This document shows positions 1-6,582 of a DNA stretch of 39,100 nucleotides, piece after piece. Origin of the DNA: DASYML01 sp036399835 (GTDB lineage: Bacteria; Acidobacteriota; Blastocatellia; Pyrinomonadales; Pyrinomonadaceae); NCBI GenBank assembly GCA_036399835.1, contig DASWMI010000037.1, positions 1 to 39,100 on the forward strand, written 5' to 3'. Both the position numbers and the translations under genes were made by a program. Every line of letters begins with the position of its first letter. The stretch's first letter is position 1. Under the pieces are notes generated by a model that saw only the letters and a program-made list of their open reading frames with translations, made no database searches and was not told the DNA's origin.

Positions 1-5
1 CCCAC

Positions 6-791
6 ATGTTGCCGCTCAGGAAGTACGACAGCTCCGTCATGCTTACCGAAGAAGGGCTTGAGAGCATGTCGCTCAATCGCATCCTTCTAAACGTGGACAG
101 CATGATTCTGGGCGCAAAGACGCGCCACCGCAGAGAGGTATTGAGGCGTCTAACGAGTGATGCTGAAATCAGAGTTGACAAAAAGACAACCGTGACGAGT
201 CCGGGCTTTGCTGGCTCTGGCACGGGCGATAACGTCTTTTCTGGCAATTACCCTGATGGTACGGCCCTCCCCAATAGCTATACCCTTTACTTCCGCGTAG
301 CCTCCGGCTCGCTCTCGGCTGGTCTCAAGGCTGCTGTCGCCGAGTTGCGTAGGTGGCAAGTTGGACCGTTTGACCTGATAGGCCCGCAGGCCCAGATAGA
401 TGCCATTGTCGCGCTGGGTGCTCCCGATTTCATCGCGGCAGGCTCTGAGCTTATCCGGCAGGGTTCGGGTACGGCAGAGGCACAGGTTGACCCCAACCAA
501 TATGTCGGCGTCTTCGACAAGGATGTAAGGGTGCGCAAACCCATCCTTGACTATTCGGATGCCAACATCACCATCTACAAATCCTTCGGAAACCTGAATC
601 CGCGCAATCCTCTAGCTTGGAGATATGACGAGCAGAGAGGGCGCGGCGCGTTTGTTCGCTCAAGGTCTCTCTACCCGCTGGACCAAGCCGTGCTGCTGCA
701 GTATTTCGGCATCGGCGTTAATAACCGGACGGCGGTTGCGAACATCAGGGTGGCTGGTTCTGGCGGATACGTTGCGCCAACATTCTCGTAA
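6..791 (+). CDS. Probable major capsid protein, C-terminal part
   Basis: The open frame continues to the window edge without a stop, so the true start probably lies to the left and this is a C-terminal piece of about 260 residues. It is followed after 10 nt by a run of head-tail connector-sized genes in the order usual for siphophages, which is the main reason for calling it capsid. The composition fits: no signal peptide, no membrane segment, mixed beta-rich sequence ending in a Gly/Val-rich tail. I do not see a motif that proves the HK97 fold. Alternatives are a capsid decoration or scaffold-derived protein. Confidence 0.5.
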   Translation: MLPLRKYDSSVMLTEEGLESMSLNRILLNVDSMILGAKTRHRREVLRRLTSDAEIRVDKKTTVTSPGFAGSGTGDNVFSGNYPDGTALPNSYTLYFRVASGSLSAGLKAAVAELRRWQVGPFDLIGPQAQIDAIVALGAPDFIAAGSELIRQGSGTAEAQVDPNQYVGVFDKDVRVRKPILDYSDANITIYKSFGNLNPRNPLAWRYDEQRGRGAFVRSRSLYPLDQAVLLQYFGIGVNNRTAVANIRVAGSGGYVAPTFS

Positions 792-801
792 GGAGGTAGG
801 A

Positions 802-1038
802 ATGAAACTTTACGAAGATTTCCCGAACAAAGAGCAGCTAGAGGGAGCTGGATTCGATTCTATAGAGAAGATTCGAGGCGCATCTGATGATGAGTTGGAT
901 GCCGTAGAAGGAATCGGCCCCGCCTCCATAGAGAAAATCAGGGCTGCCGTCGAGCACGCAGAAGCCCACAACGCGCAGGCAGCCAAATCCGATGTTGTCA
1001 CCGGAAAGAACGGCACGATTACGCGGGTCTTTGAATGA
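802..1038 (+). CDS. Small helix-hairpin-helix protein of the head-tail region
   Basis: A 78-residue protein starting at the ATG 6 nt after a strong AGGAGG site (791-796). Residues about 15-50 read as a helix-hairpin-helix: a first helix with 'GFDSIEKIRGASDDEL', the hairpin 'VEGIGPASIEKI', and a second helix. Such small HhH proteins are common between the capsid and connector genes of phages, where they may contact DNA or act as connector accessories. The stop overlaps the next start (ATGA), so the two are translationally coupled. Its precise role is not known from the sequence. Confidence 0.7.
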   Translation: MKLYEDFPNKEQLEGAGFDSIEKIRGASDDELDAVEGIGPASIEKIRAAVEHAEAHNAQAAKSDVVTGKNGTITRVFE

Positions 1039-1394
1039 GCTTTTCCTTTGATGATTCTTTAAGTAGTGCCTTGAGCCGCATTCGTTTTGATTTAGGCGAT
1101 ACGGTGGAAGATGGGCATTTACTTGAAGATGAGACGATAGACGGAGTACTGGCAAGGTTCGGGAATGACGAGCGACGAGCCAAGATTGAATTGGCAAAGG
1201 GTCTCATCGCCCGTTTCTCCCTTCAGCCTTCCAGTGTATCCCTCCCCGATAACATGGGGAGTATTTTATGGGAAAACCGCTTGAGCGACTGGAAGGAACT
1301 CGTGAAACGATTGGATGGCGGGTTCAGGGTGCTCAAGGCGACTCGCGGAGCTGAAAGGTCCGAATACAAGCGAGGAGAGTGGTGGACGCCATAA
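1035..1394 (+). CDS. Head-tail connector (gp6-like adaptor) protein
   Basis: A 119-residue protein in the first connector slot after the capsid. The N-terminal third contains 'IRFDLGDTVEDGHLLEDETID', the pattern typical of phage gp6/gp15-like adaptors (a short helix, LGD, then an acidic stretch), followed by a helical segment 'KIELAKGLIARFS'. In siphophages this protein forms the ring joining portal to neck. It starts by ATGA overlap with the previous gene and overlaps the next one. The assignment rests on motif, length and position; no structure check was possible. Confidence 0.6.
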   Translation: MSFSFDDSLSSALSRIRFDLGDTVEDGHLLEDETIDGVLARFGNDERRAKIELAKGLIARFSLQPSSVSLPDNMGSILWENRLSDWKELVKRLDGGFRVLKATRGAERSEYKRGEWWTP

Positions 1395-1792
1395 GCGCAG
1401 CTTTCAAACGGGGCTTCGATTATATGAAGTCTCTGGATTTAACTGCTATCCGAGCTGGGCAGTTAAATGCCGAGCGTGAAATTCTTTTGGGCGAAGGTTC
1501 AAAGCTTCTACTCTTGGACAGCGAGCGTAATGAATTGGAGAGAATTGAATCTAGCTGGTCGCTTGGTTTCGACAGGTTTTTAAGTTCACCTGTTTTTAAC
1601 ATCGCCATTACTGACGCGGCATTCAATTCAAAGGTAGAAGATGCGGCGTTCCTGCTTGTGATTGACTCTTCCAACGCTTCGCTGAATAACCAGCTTCACG
1701 CGATCAACCGGGAAACGACGATGCCAGCGGGAGTCAAACCATACTGGCGCATAGCCGCCGCCGCGACAGGCAAGAGGTACACGCCCGTATGA
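1382..1792 (+). CDS. Head completion / neck protein, uncharacterised
   Basis: About 136 residues starting at GTG (two in-frame GTGs at 1379 and 1382; the second sits better after the GAGGAGAG site). It overlaps the 3' end of the adaptor gene and couples to the next gene through ATGA. The sequence is mixed helix and strand, with a Leu-rich hydrophobic patch near residues 35-50 and no recognised motif. Position between the gp6-like and gp10-like genes suggests a neck or stopper protein. That function is inferred from gene order alone. Confidence 0.5.
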   Translation: MDAISAAFKRGFDYMKSLDLTAIRAGQLNAEREILLGEGSKLLLLDSERNELERIESSWSLGFDRFLSSPVFNIAITDAAFNSKVEDAAFLLVIDSSNASLNNQLHAINRETTMPAGVKPYWRIAAAATGKRYTPV

Positions 1793-2151
1793 GCGAAGTG
1801 TTTATTTCCGAGAGCGTGCGCCATCTAGACCGGATTGCCCTTGAGGTATTTAGGGGCGCGCAGGATGAGATAGCCCGCGAAATAGCCGCGAACTGGAAGG
1901 GGCAGATCATTCACGTCCAGCTCATTGATACCGGAAATTATCTGCAATCGGTGCGTGTCACGGACACGGAGGAAAGCGGCGACTCTCGGACGGTGATGAT
2001 TGAAGCGCCGGAGGCAGGTGGGTATGCGGGCGTTATCAAGCGTAAAGGCGAGAGCGATTATGTGGGCCGAAGGGTAGCCGAGCGGGGCATTGAACGCTCA
2101 GAGGGCGCAATCGGAGCGATTATGGACCGTGCCGGGAACAAATTGAAATGA
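1789..2151 (+). CDS. HK97 gp10-like neck / minor tail-joining protein
   Basis: A 120-residue protein. The sequence 'QLIDTGNYLQSVRV' followed by a mid-domain 'EAGGYAGVIKRKGE' and a C-terminal helix matches the layout of HK97 gp10-like proteins, which join the completed head to the tail. Both ends are coupled to neighbours by ATGA overlaps, so it belongs to one morphogenesis operon. The family match is by eye and could be weak; the position supports it. Confidence 0.55.
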   Translation: MSEVFISESVRHLDRIALEVFRGAQDEIAREIAANWKGQIIHVQLIDTGNYLQSVRVTDTEESGDSRTVMIEAPEAGGYAGVIKRKGESDYVGRRVAERGIERSEGAIGAIMDRAGNKLK

Positions 2152-2651
2152 CGGGCGATGAGTATGCACAGCTTGGCGAAGATATTCAGGATGCAATCGG
2201 CGCGGTTATCCAAGAAACCGCGCCCGCAGCCAAAGTGCTTACGGAAGACCCCGTTAATATTGACGAATCGCTGTGGGTCGGCTCTTTAAAGAGCGGCGAA
2301 GACCTGGACGCTGAAGGCCAGAAACGAATCCACGCCTGGATACTAACCTTTGTCGCGCCGGATGACCCCGACAGCTCAACCGTTCGCAGTATAGAGCCAG
2401 CCTTTGTTTATCGAGTGCAGGTCTTTTATTCGCATGATGTGGGGTCAGAAAAGCGAATCAGGGATGAAGTTCTCAAGGTTCAATTTGCGCTGGCTCAGAA
2501 CCCGAAATTAGAAGTTGTGGGAGTTAATAAGCATACGCAGTTGAGAATCCGGCTCAGACTCGGAAAGATGCGGGGCGCGTCGGGAGATGTGATCGTGCAT
2601 CGCGGCGATGGCAGTTTGAGTGTTGAGATGCAGCCGATAGCGGTCAGATAA
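2148..2651 (+). CDS. Tail terminator-like protein
   Basis: A 167-residue soluble protein located just before the tail tube gene, the slot for the tail terminator (lambda gpU or HK97 gp10/11-type) that caps the tail tube. It begins with an acidic helix and ends in beta-rich sequence with 'RLRLGKMRGASGDVIVHRGDGSLSVEM' features. No signature motif is visible, so this is a positional assignment. It starts through an ATGA overlap and is separated by 13 nt from the tube gene. Confidence 0.45.
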   Translation: MTGDEYAQLGEDIQDAIGAVIQETAPAAKVLTEDPVNIDESLWVGSLKSGEDLDAEGQKRIHAWILTFVAPDDPDSSTVRSIEPAFVYRVQVFYSHDVGSEKRIRDEVLKVQFALAQNPKLEVVGVNKHTQLRIRLRLGKMRGASGDVIVHRGDGSLSVEMQPIAVR

Positions 2652-2664
2652 GGAAGGGCAAATC

Positions 2665-3723
2665 ATGGCGAGATTTCTACTTGAAGATGCTGAAATAATC
2701 TATAGTGCCGCACCCGAAACTGCGGTCAATACTCCCTACACCACATCGGCTGATTTCAAATCTGCGCTCGTTAATTCAATGATGCCTCCCGTTCCACAGT
2801 TAGGGAAGATTAAAGACAACCAAGTCGGCGGTGCTAACGAATGGGGGCGCAAGTCTCGGAACATCTACTGGCAACCCTTTGACCTGCCCATCGGCGGAAT
2901 GTTGAATACCGAGATTGCCGCCGCCTTAGCTGCCAGAGCGTTCGGCGGCTCTACCACGAATACAGTCATTACGACAGGTGCATCGTGGGACCACTTTGTT
3001 GCGCTTCAGACCAAAGCTCAGGGTAGAATCCCGAAACTCACCACCCTCGCCTTCCTGTTAGGGGGTTATGATTTCCTTCATGCGTCTTTAGCGGTAGACA
3101 CATTCGAGATTAACTTCGGCGGGGATGCTTCGCCCGAATGGTCTGCTACTTTGAGAAACACGGGCAACTCGTTTCAACGTGTGGGAGACCTTGACCCTGC
3201 GATAGTCGTTCCCTCGCTTCCCTCCTATCACTACATGCACCCTGCGGCCATCCTTGCGACCTTCAATGATGGAAGTCTGAGAGACTTTGCGGCAGACGCA
3301 AGGCTCATTAGCGGGCGTTGTGGGATAGGCAATAGCATCGTCGTAAAGCCTCATCCGGGCGACCCATTCAGAACGGCGGGCGACCGGCGCACAGGCGCGT
3401 ACATGCGAGATATTCATCGGGGCAAGCGCACCTACACGCCGACCATCAAAGTCTCGATGGACGAAGACCTGGCAGAGTGGGTAACGGCTAGAGATAATAC
3501 GGACATCACGGACCTGACATTTGTTTTTAAGGGCGATCCGATTGGCGTTACCCCCGAATCCTACGAGTTTGAAATCAAGTATCCACTCTCTAACCTGATG
3601 GTTGAAAGCGATACTGATGATACAGATGCCGCGTTAAATCTTTCATTCGATATTGACAGAGAGGACGCTTCGGGAGGCATAGCCATCTTGAGAGTCAGGA
3701 ATGGCAGCGCGACATTAGTCTAA
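2665..3723 (+). CDS. Major tail tube protein
   Basis: A 352-residue protein with a good ribosome site (AAGGAAGGG) about 10 nt upstream. It is rich in beta-strand patterns, with no membrane segments. The C-terminal part ('LTFVFKGDPIGVTPESYEFEIKYPLSN') resembles tail tube proteins, which form the hollow tube through which DNA leaves. It sits where the tube gene is expected, after the terminator-like gene and before the chaperone and tape measure genes. At about 350 residues it is longer than the minimal tube subunit, so it may carry an extra Ig-like or surface domain. Confidence 0.6.
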   Translation: MARFLLEDAEIIYSAAPETAVNTPYTTSADFKSALVNSMMPPVPQLGKIKDNQVGGANEWGRKSRNIYWQPFDLPIGGMLNTEIAAALAARAFGGSTTNTVITTGASWDHFVALQTKAQGRIPKLTTLAFLLGGYDFLHASLAVDTFEINFGGDASPEWSATLRNTGNSFQRVGDLDPAIVVPSLPSYHYMHPAAILATFNDGSLRDFAADARLISGRCGIGNSIVVKPHPGDPFRTAGDRRTGAYMRDIHRGKRTYTPTIKVSMDEDLAEWVTARDNTDITDLTFVFKGDPIGVTPESYEFEIKYPLSNLMVESDTDDTDAALNLSFDIDREDASGGIAILRVRNGSATLV

Positions 3724-3733
3724 AGGAGTGGAT

Positions 3734-4129
3734 ATGGCAGATGAACAGGTTATGTCAGCGGAAGGCGCAAGCCAGCTTTCACGCGAAATTCAACTTGGCG
3801 ATGATGATTACGTGCTCCCGAATGGTCAGACAAAAGGAGAACTTCGGCGTGAGCAAAGAGCGCAAGACAGGGTAGATGCGAGGGAAGCCGCGAAGAGAGA
3901 AACCGAATCTTTGCGTGCTCAGGCGTCTGACCGTCCAAACCTCGTTCGCGTAGCGGTAGTAGATGGACAGGTGCTTGCTTCGCCCGTGTCTTCCGTAGTC
4001 GAAGAGAAGACGGAAGCATCGTTGCCGGAAGGTCGGGAGGTGACTACTGTGCAATCTGTTGAAGCACCAACGACTCCCACCAGAACTCGCCGTGCTCCGA
4101 TAGTTGAGCCACAGGTCGAAGAGGGATAG
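3734..4129 (+). CDS. Small acidic protein after tail tube gene
   Basis: A 131-residue protein. The ATG at 3734 follows an AAAGGAG site by 5-6 nt; an in-frame GTG six bases earlier is less well placed. It is highly charged, with a helical stretch near residues 35-65 rich in Arg/Glu/Ala, and a Pro/Thr-rich, probably disordered C-terminus. I do not recognise it. It closes the first structural operon and directly precedes the promoter of the large putative RNA. Confidence 0.55.
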   Translation: MADEQVMSAEGASQLSREIQLGDDDYVLPNGQTKGELRREQRAQDRVDAREAAKRETESLRAQASDRPNLVRVAVVDGQVLASPVSSVVEEKTEASLPEGREVTTVQSVEAPTTPTRTRRAPIVEPQVEEG

Positions 4130-4167
4130 CACATCTCTTAAAAAGGCGAACGAAAGAGTAACGACTA

Positions 4168-4176
4168 TGTTATAAT
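4168..4176 (+). promoter_or_regulatory. Extended -10 promoter of the large RNA
   Basis: The sequence TGTTATAAT is a perfect extended -10 element (TG, one base, TATAAT). I see no convincing -35 hexamer, which fits extended -10 promoters. Transcription would start near 4183, just before the first long stem. The same TGTTATA core recurs at 6510, 9126 and 10756. Confidence 0.7.
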
Positions 4177-4244
4177 CAGGGTGTTCAAAGTTCGGCGTTT
4201 GGGAGTAGAGACCACACGCCTTTACAACCAAACGTCGGACGCTT

Positions 4245-4290
4245 AACCGCTATTGCTTGATGCTCTACTCATCTAAGTGATAGCGGTTTT
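4245..4290 (+). terminator. Terminator-like hairpin in the RNA leader
   Basis: The stem AACCGCTAT/ATAGCGGTT continues inward through TGCTT/AAGTG and GATG/CATC with one bulged base, closes on the loop CTCTACT and is followed by TTTT. It could end a short transcript of about 105 nt from the 4171 promoter. Its loop can instead pair with an upstream loop, so it may equally be a structural domain of the large RNA. Confidence 0.5.
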
Positions 4291-4804
4291 CGCTTGAAAA
4301 GAAAGGGGCGCGGCCACTTCTGATGACCACGCCCACTGACTGAGGCAAAACCAAGTTTGCCAGACTAACCGTAACAGGGTGCATAGTCTGGCACAGTTGC
4401 TCCGGCCTTGTCTATCTGAAAAATCAAGGCCACGCGCTTGATGCCCGTTTATGCTTAGCCTACGGGCCACAGCGCGAGGGTGCTTTACCTCAAGCCAGAC
4501 TGACTTTCCGCAAATACAAGGGGCGGTTAAGGCTGAATGATTAAAGAGAGTTCCGTAAAAGGTTTTCGCCGCAACGGGCCAGTGGATTGCTTGCAGTCCG
4601 TAAAGGTTGATCTGGCAAAGCAGCTACGTCGGCGTCCATTCGTACCTACTGCTACGGCAGATAAATACTCTCAGCTATACGTCATCGGCCAGCAGTCGTA
4701 AATCCCTTATCTTCGACTTGGTTGCATATTCGTACTAAAGACCTCTTGGGCCGAAACCGTGTAGGTAGGACAAGGGATGCTGCTAGTGTGTCTTAGTAGT
4801 TGAG

Positions 4805-4838
4805 GCCATGTCTGAGTGAAAGGCATGGCTATTTCTTT
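4805..4838 (+). terminator. Intrinsic terminator of the large RNA
   Basis: A nine-pair stem GCCATGTCT/AGGCATGGC (one G-T pair) with loop GAGTGAA is followed by TATTTCTTT. It gives the structured RNA a defined 3' end just before the convergent coiled-coil gene. Confidence 0.6.
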
Positions 4839-4844
4839 GGGGAT

Positions 4845-5075
4845 TTATGCAGGCTCTTTCAACTGAGACCGCAACTCGCGGAAGTCTGCCCTCAGCGTGA
4901 GCATTTCGGAGTGAACGATTTTCACTTCACTCTCAATCCTATCCATGCGGGTTTCTATCCTCTCGAAACCCTTCTGCATCTGGTCTGCGAGCGCAGTTAT
5001 ACGTTCCAGCACCGTTTCTATTGTGGGCTTGGTGTCGTATTTATCGGAGATGTCTTGAGTGGTGTCTTCGCCCAT
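4845..5075 (-). CDS. Small coiled-coil protein
   Basis: A 76-residue protein on the opposite strand to the tail operon. After a short acidic start it has 'PTIETVLERI' and then a continuous heptad pattern (residues about 25-72: 'RIETRMDRIESEVKIV', 'LTLRADFRELRSQL'), so it is a coiled coil that probably oligomerises. There is no membrane segment or signal peptide. A GGGG-containing ribosome site precedes the ATG, and a perfect 17-bp palindrome lies 23 nt upstream, suggesting separate regulation. Possibly a phage accessory gene. The overlapping plus-strand frame (4800-5096) is less convincing. Confidence 0.6.
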   Translation of the reverse strand: MGEDTTQDISDKYDTKPTIETVLERITALADQMQKGFERIETRMDRIESEVKIVHSEMLTLRADFRELRSQLKEPA

Positions 5076-5097
5076 CCGTTAGCCCCTATTAACTGAA

Positions 5098-5114
5098 GTA
5101 TCAATTATTGATAC
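5098..5114. promoter_or_regulatory. 17-bp perfect palindrome, likely operator
   Basis: GTATCAAT-T-ATTGATAC is perfectly symmetric and lies just upstream of the minus-strand coiled-coil gene. Symmetry, length and position fit a dimeric repressor site. It does not resemble the TAAGCC-type operators at 8363-8479. Confidence 0.5.
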
Positions 5115-5283
5115 CCCTAGAGTGTACAGTTTTTGTCAGGATGGAGGCAAGGTTGGACAGACTATCTCTTATGCTTCCTTCCACCCTCCACACCCTTGCT
5201 CCGCTTTCACCTCTTCTGCTATGCTTCGCCCGCGGCACACAATAAGAGACACTCTATAGATTTGGCTTGATAGCTCGTCGCCT

Positions 5284-5703
5284 ATGACTTTTCAGCAACT
5301 ACCTCAAGAGGGCTGGTCTCCTATCCTAGATGCTGCCGGGCGACTTATCCAGACCCTCTACAACACCTTCGGATTCTGGGGGACGTTCGGCCTTATCGCC
5401 CTTTTACTTATTGTGAGCGGGGTCTACAAACGCTATAATGATAAAAGGAAAGACCGCGACACCGACCGCGCCCTAAAGGAAAAGGAAAAGAGCCTCCAAC
5501 GTGTTGCTGAAGAAGTCAGGATGTGGCGCGTTATTGTCTTTGTTGAAAAATTCGGATACACATTTGAGCAGGCCGAAAGACTTGCCATGCAGAATGAATT
5601 CCCAGATGCCGTGACAGCTCGCAAGGCGATGGAAGGTGATCGCCCATTTCCAACCAAAAAACCAGCCAAGCCATCCGAAGAAGCGGGGAGTGGAGACAAA
5701 TGA
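5284..5703 (+). CDS. Small membrane protein, holin-like position
   Basis: A 139-residue protein with one clear membrane segment (residues about 30-48, 'TFGLIALLLIVSGVY'). A strongly charged Lys/Arg/Asp/Glu helix (about 50-75) and a Pro/Lys-rich tail follow. It couples by ATGA overlap to the next gene, also a membrane protein. One segment followed by a charged helix would fit a holin-associated or accessory membrane protein, but no family is recognised. No Shine-Dalgarno sequence precedes the ATG; a weak -10 (TATAGA, 5255-5260) lies close upstream. Confidence 0.55.
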   Translation: MTFQQLPQEGWSPILDAAGRLIQTLYNTFGFWGTFGLIALLLIVSGVYKRYNDKRKDRDTDRALKEKEKSLQRVAEEVRMWRVIVFVEKFGYTFEQAERLAMQNEFPDAVTARKAMEGDRPFPTKKPAKPSEEAGSGDK

Positions 5704-6293
5704 TAACATTTCTGACGTTTCTTTTTATCGTAGTCGTGCTGTGGGCATTGCGTAACCTCGTGCTCGGAACATTAAGCTGGCTTGATCGGCGTAAAGTAGA
5801 AAAGCAAATCCGTGACGAGCGGACTCAGGCTTACTTTGCGGAAGCCAGAATAAAACTGATGGGTTTAGCCCTGCACGATAAGGTTAGCGTTGACTCTGCC
5901 ACATTCAAGGTGTTTTACGGGCTGAATACCGCCATCATGCGTAGGCCGGACGCCTATGCTGAAATAGGAAATCTGCTCGCGCGCTGTATTGTCGAAAGTA
6001 TGGACCAGGAAGTGTCCAGCCCCTTCATAGAAGAGAGCAAGGCTTGGTCAGTAGAAGTCAAGGAAGTTGCCGCAAAGACGGCAGAGGGGGTTCACTTTCT
6101 AATCATCCAGCACTCGCCATTCACTAGAAGCCTTTATAGGACACGATGGCTTCTAGCCCCGTTAGGTTGGGCACTTGAGCCGCTTCTGAAAAGGCTACTA
6201 AAGAAACTTGACGCCGTACAGCGCAGGCGTAATCCAACCATCTCCCAACTGCGCCAGAGCGAGAGGGTTCTTTACAGGCTGGCCGCAGCGTGA
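5700..6293 (+). CDS. Membrane-anchored protein of unknown function
   Basis: A 197-residue protein with an N-terminal membrane anchor (residues 2-24), a long mostly helical cytoplasmic or periplasmic part, and an amphipathic C-terminal region near residues 145-165. The start overlaps the stop of the preceding membrane protein (ATGA), so the two are probably made together and may act as a pair. Not recognised. A good intrinsic terminator follows 29 nt after the stop, closing this two-gene unit. Confidence 0.55.
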   Translation: MITFLTFLFIVVVLWALRNLVLGTLSWLDRRKVEKQIRDERTQAYFAEARIKLMGLALHDKVSVDSATFKVFYGLNTAIMRRPDAYAEIGNLLARCIVESMDQEVSSPFIEESKAWSVEVKEVAAKTAEGVHFLIIQHSPFTRSLYRTRWLLAPLGWALEPLLKRLLKKLDAVQRRRNPTISQLRQSERVLYRLAAA

Positions 6294-6321
6294 AGCTAAT
6301 TCAACGTGTTTACTTGAGGAA

Positions 6322-6351
6322 GGGGCAGGCTACGGCCTTGCTCCTTTTTTG
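6322..6351 (+). terminator. Intrinsic terminator after membrane gene pair
   Basis: GGGGCAGGC pairs with GCCTTGCTCC (one bulged T, one G-T pair) around a four-base loop, followed by six T residues. It ends the 5284-6293 unit and isolates the small membrane gene at 6375. Confidence 0.7.
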
Positions 6352-6358
6352 TTTTGTT

Positions 6359-6367
6359 TGATATTCT
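6359..6367 (+). promoter_or_regulatory. Extended -10 promoter for a leaderless gene
   Basis: TGATATTCT fits the TGnTATAAT pattern with one mismatch. It ends 7 nt before the ATG at 6375, so transcription would begin at or next to the start codon. The gene has no Shine-Dalgarno sequence. Confidence 0.45.
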
Positions 6368-6374
6368 CCCACGT

Positions 6375-6503
6375 ATGGCAGAGCATGGGTTTTTACATCA
6401 GATAGCAGAGGGCGGCTGCTGGTCCTGCTTGATTGCTATCTTTGTTTTAGTTGTAATACTCGGAATGTTTGCCCTCTTCTTTTATATTGGTAGTAATCCT
6501 TGA
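6375..6503 (+). CDS. 42-aa single-pass membrane protein
   Basis: A short gene of 42 codons between a terminator and an extended -10 promoter. The first 18 residues are polar (His, Glu, Cys-Trp-Ser-Cys). Residues about 19-38 form one membrane segment rich in Ile, Val, Leu and Phe, and it ends in 'GSNP'. No ribosome site is visible, and the spacing to the upstream -10 suggests leaderless translation. Tiny phage membrane proteins include holins and superinfection-exclusion proteins, but I cannot assign a role. Confidence 0.5.
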   Translation: MAEHGFLHQIAEGGCWSCLIAIFVLVVILGMFALFFYIGSNP

Positions 6504-6509
6504 GGTTTA

Positions 6510-6518
6510 TGTTATACT
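6510..6518 (+). promoter_or_regulatory. Extended -10 promoter facing the HNH gene
   Basis: TGTTATACT matches the extended -10 element seen at 4168, 9126 and 10756. It points rightward into the 3' end of the minus-strand HNH gene, so it would make an antisense transcript over that operon unless stopped early. A modest stem (AATGC/GCATT) lies shortly downstream. Confidence 0.45.
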
Positions 6519-6582
6519 GCTTCGCAGAGCGCGAATGCTGAGTAGCGCATTATTTGAAAATTACGGCTCTGTACTGCCTTCA

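Larger units (their letters stand above)
4183..4838 (+). ncRNA. Large structured phage RNA candidate (about 655 nt)
   Basis: No plausible gene is found between 4130 and 4845, yet the stretch is dense in stems. Those I can trace are 4190-4202/4228-4240 (13 bp), 4245-4262/4270-4288 (18 bp), 4306-4313/4327-4334, 4358-4367/4384-4393 (10 bp), 4404-4410/4425-4431 (7 bp), 4433-4438/4471-4476 enclosing 4443-4448/4462-4467, 4493-4496/4531-4534 enclosing 4508-4511/4523-4526, 4578-4582/4612-4616 enclosing 4584-4589/4594-4599, and 4691-4695/4780-4784 enclosing 4702-4708/4772-4778. The last pairing would cross 4643-4649/4761-4767, a possible pseudoknot. An extended -10 promoter and an intrinsic terminator bound it. 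Size, ornateness and phage late-region location recall GOLLD and ROOL RNAs, but I cannot match it to either. Confidence 0.65.

Noticed and set aside
4183..4838. tRNA or tmRNA hidden in the structured region
   Set aside because: I found no acceptor-stem and T-arm arrangement with a CCA end and no tag reading frame.
4800..5096. Plus-strand 98-codon frame overlapping the coiled-coil gene
   Set aside because: It begins inside the RNA terminator and has no ribosome site. The minus-strand gene has a clear heptad pattern and a better start.
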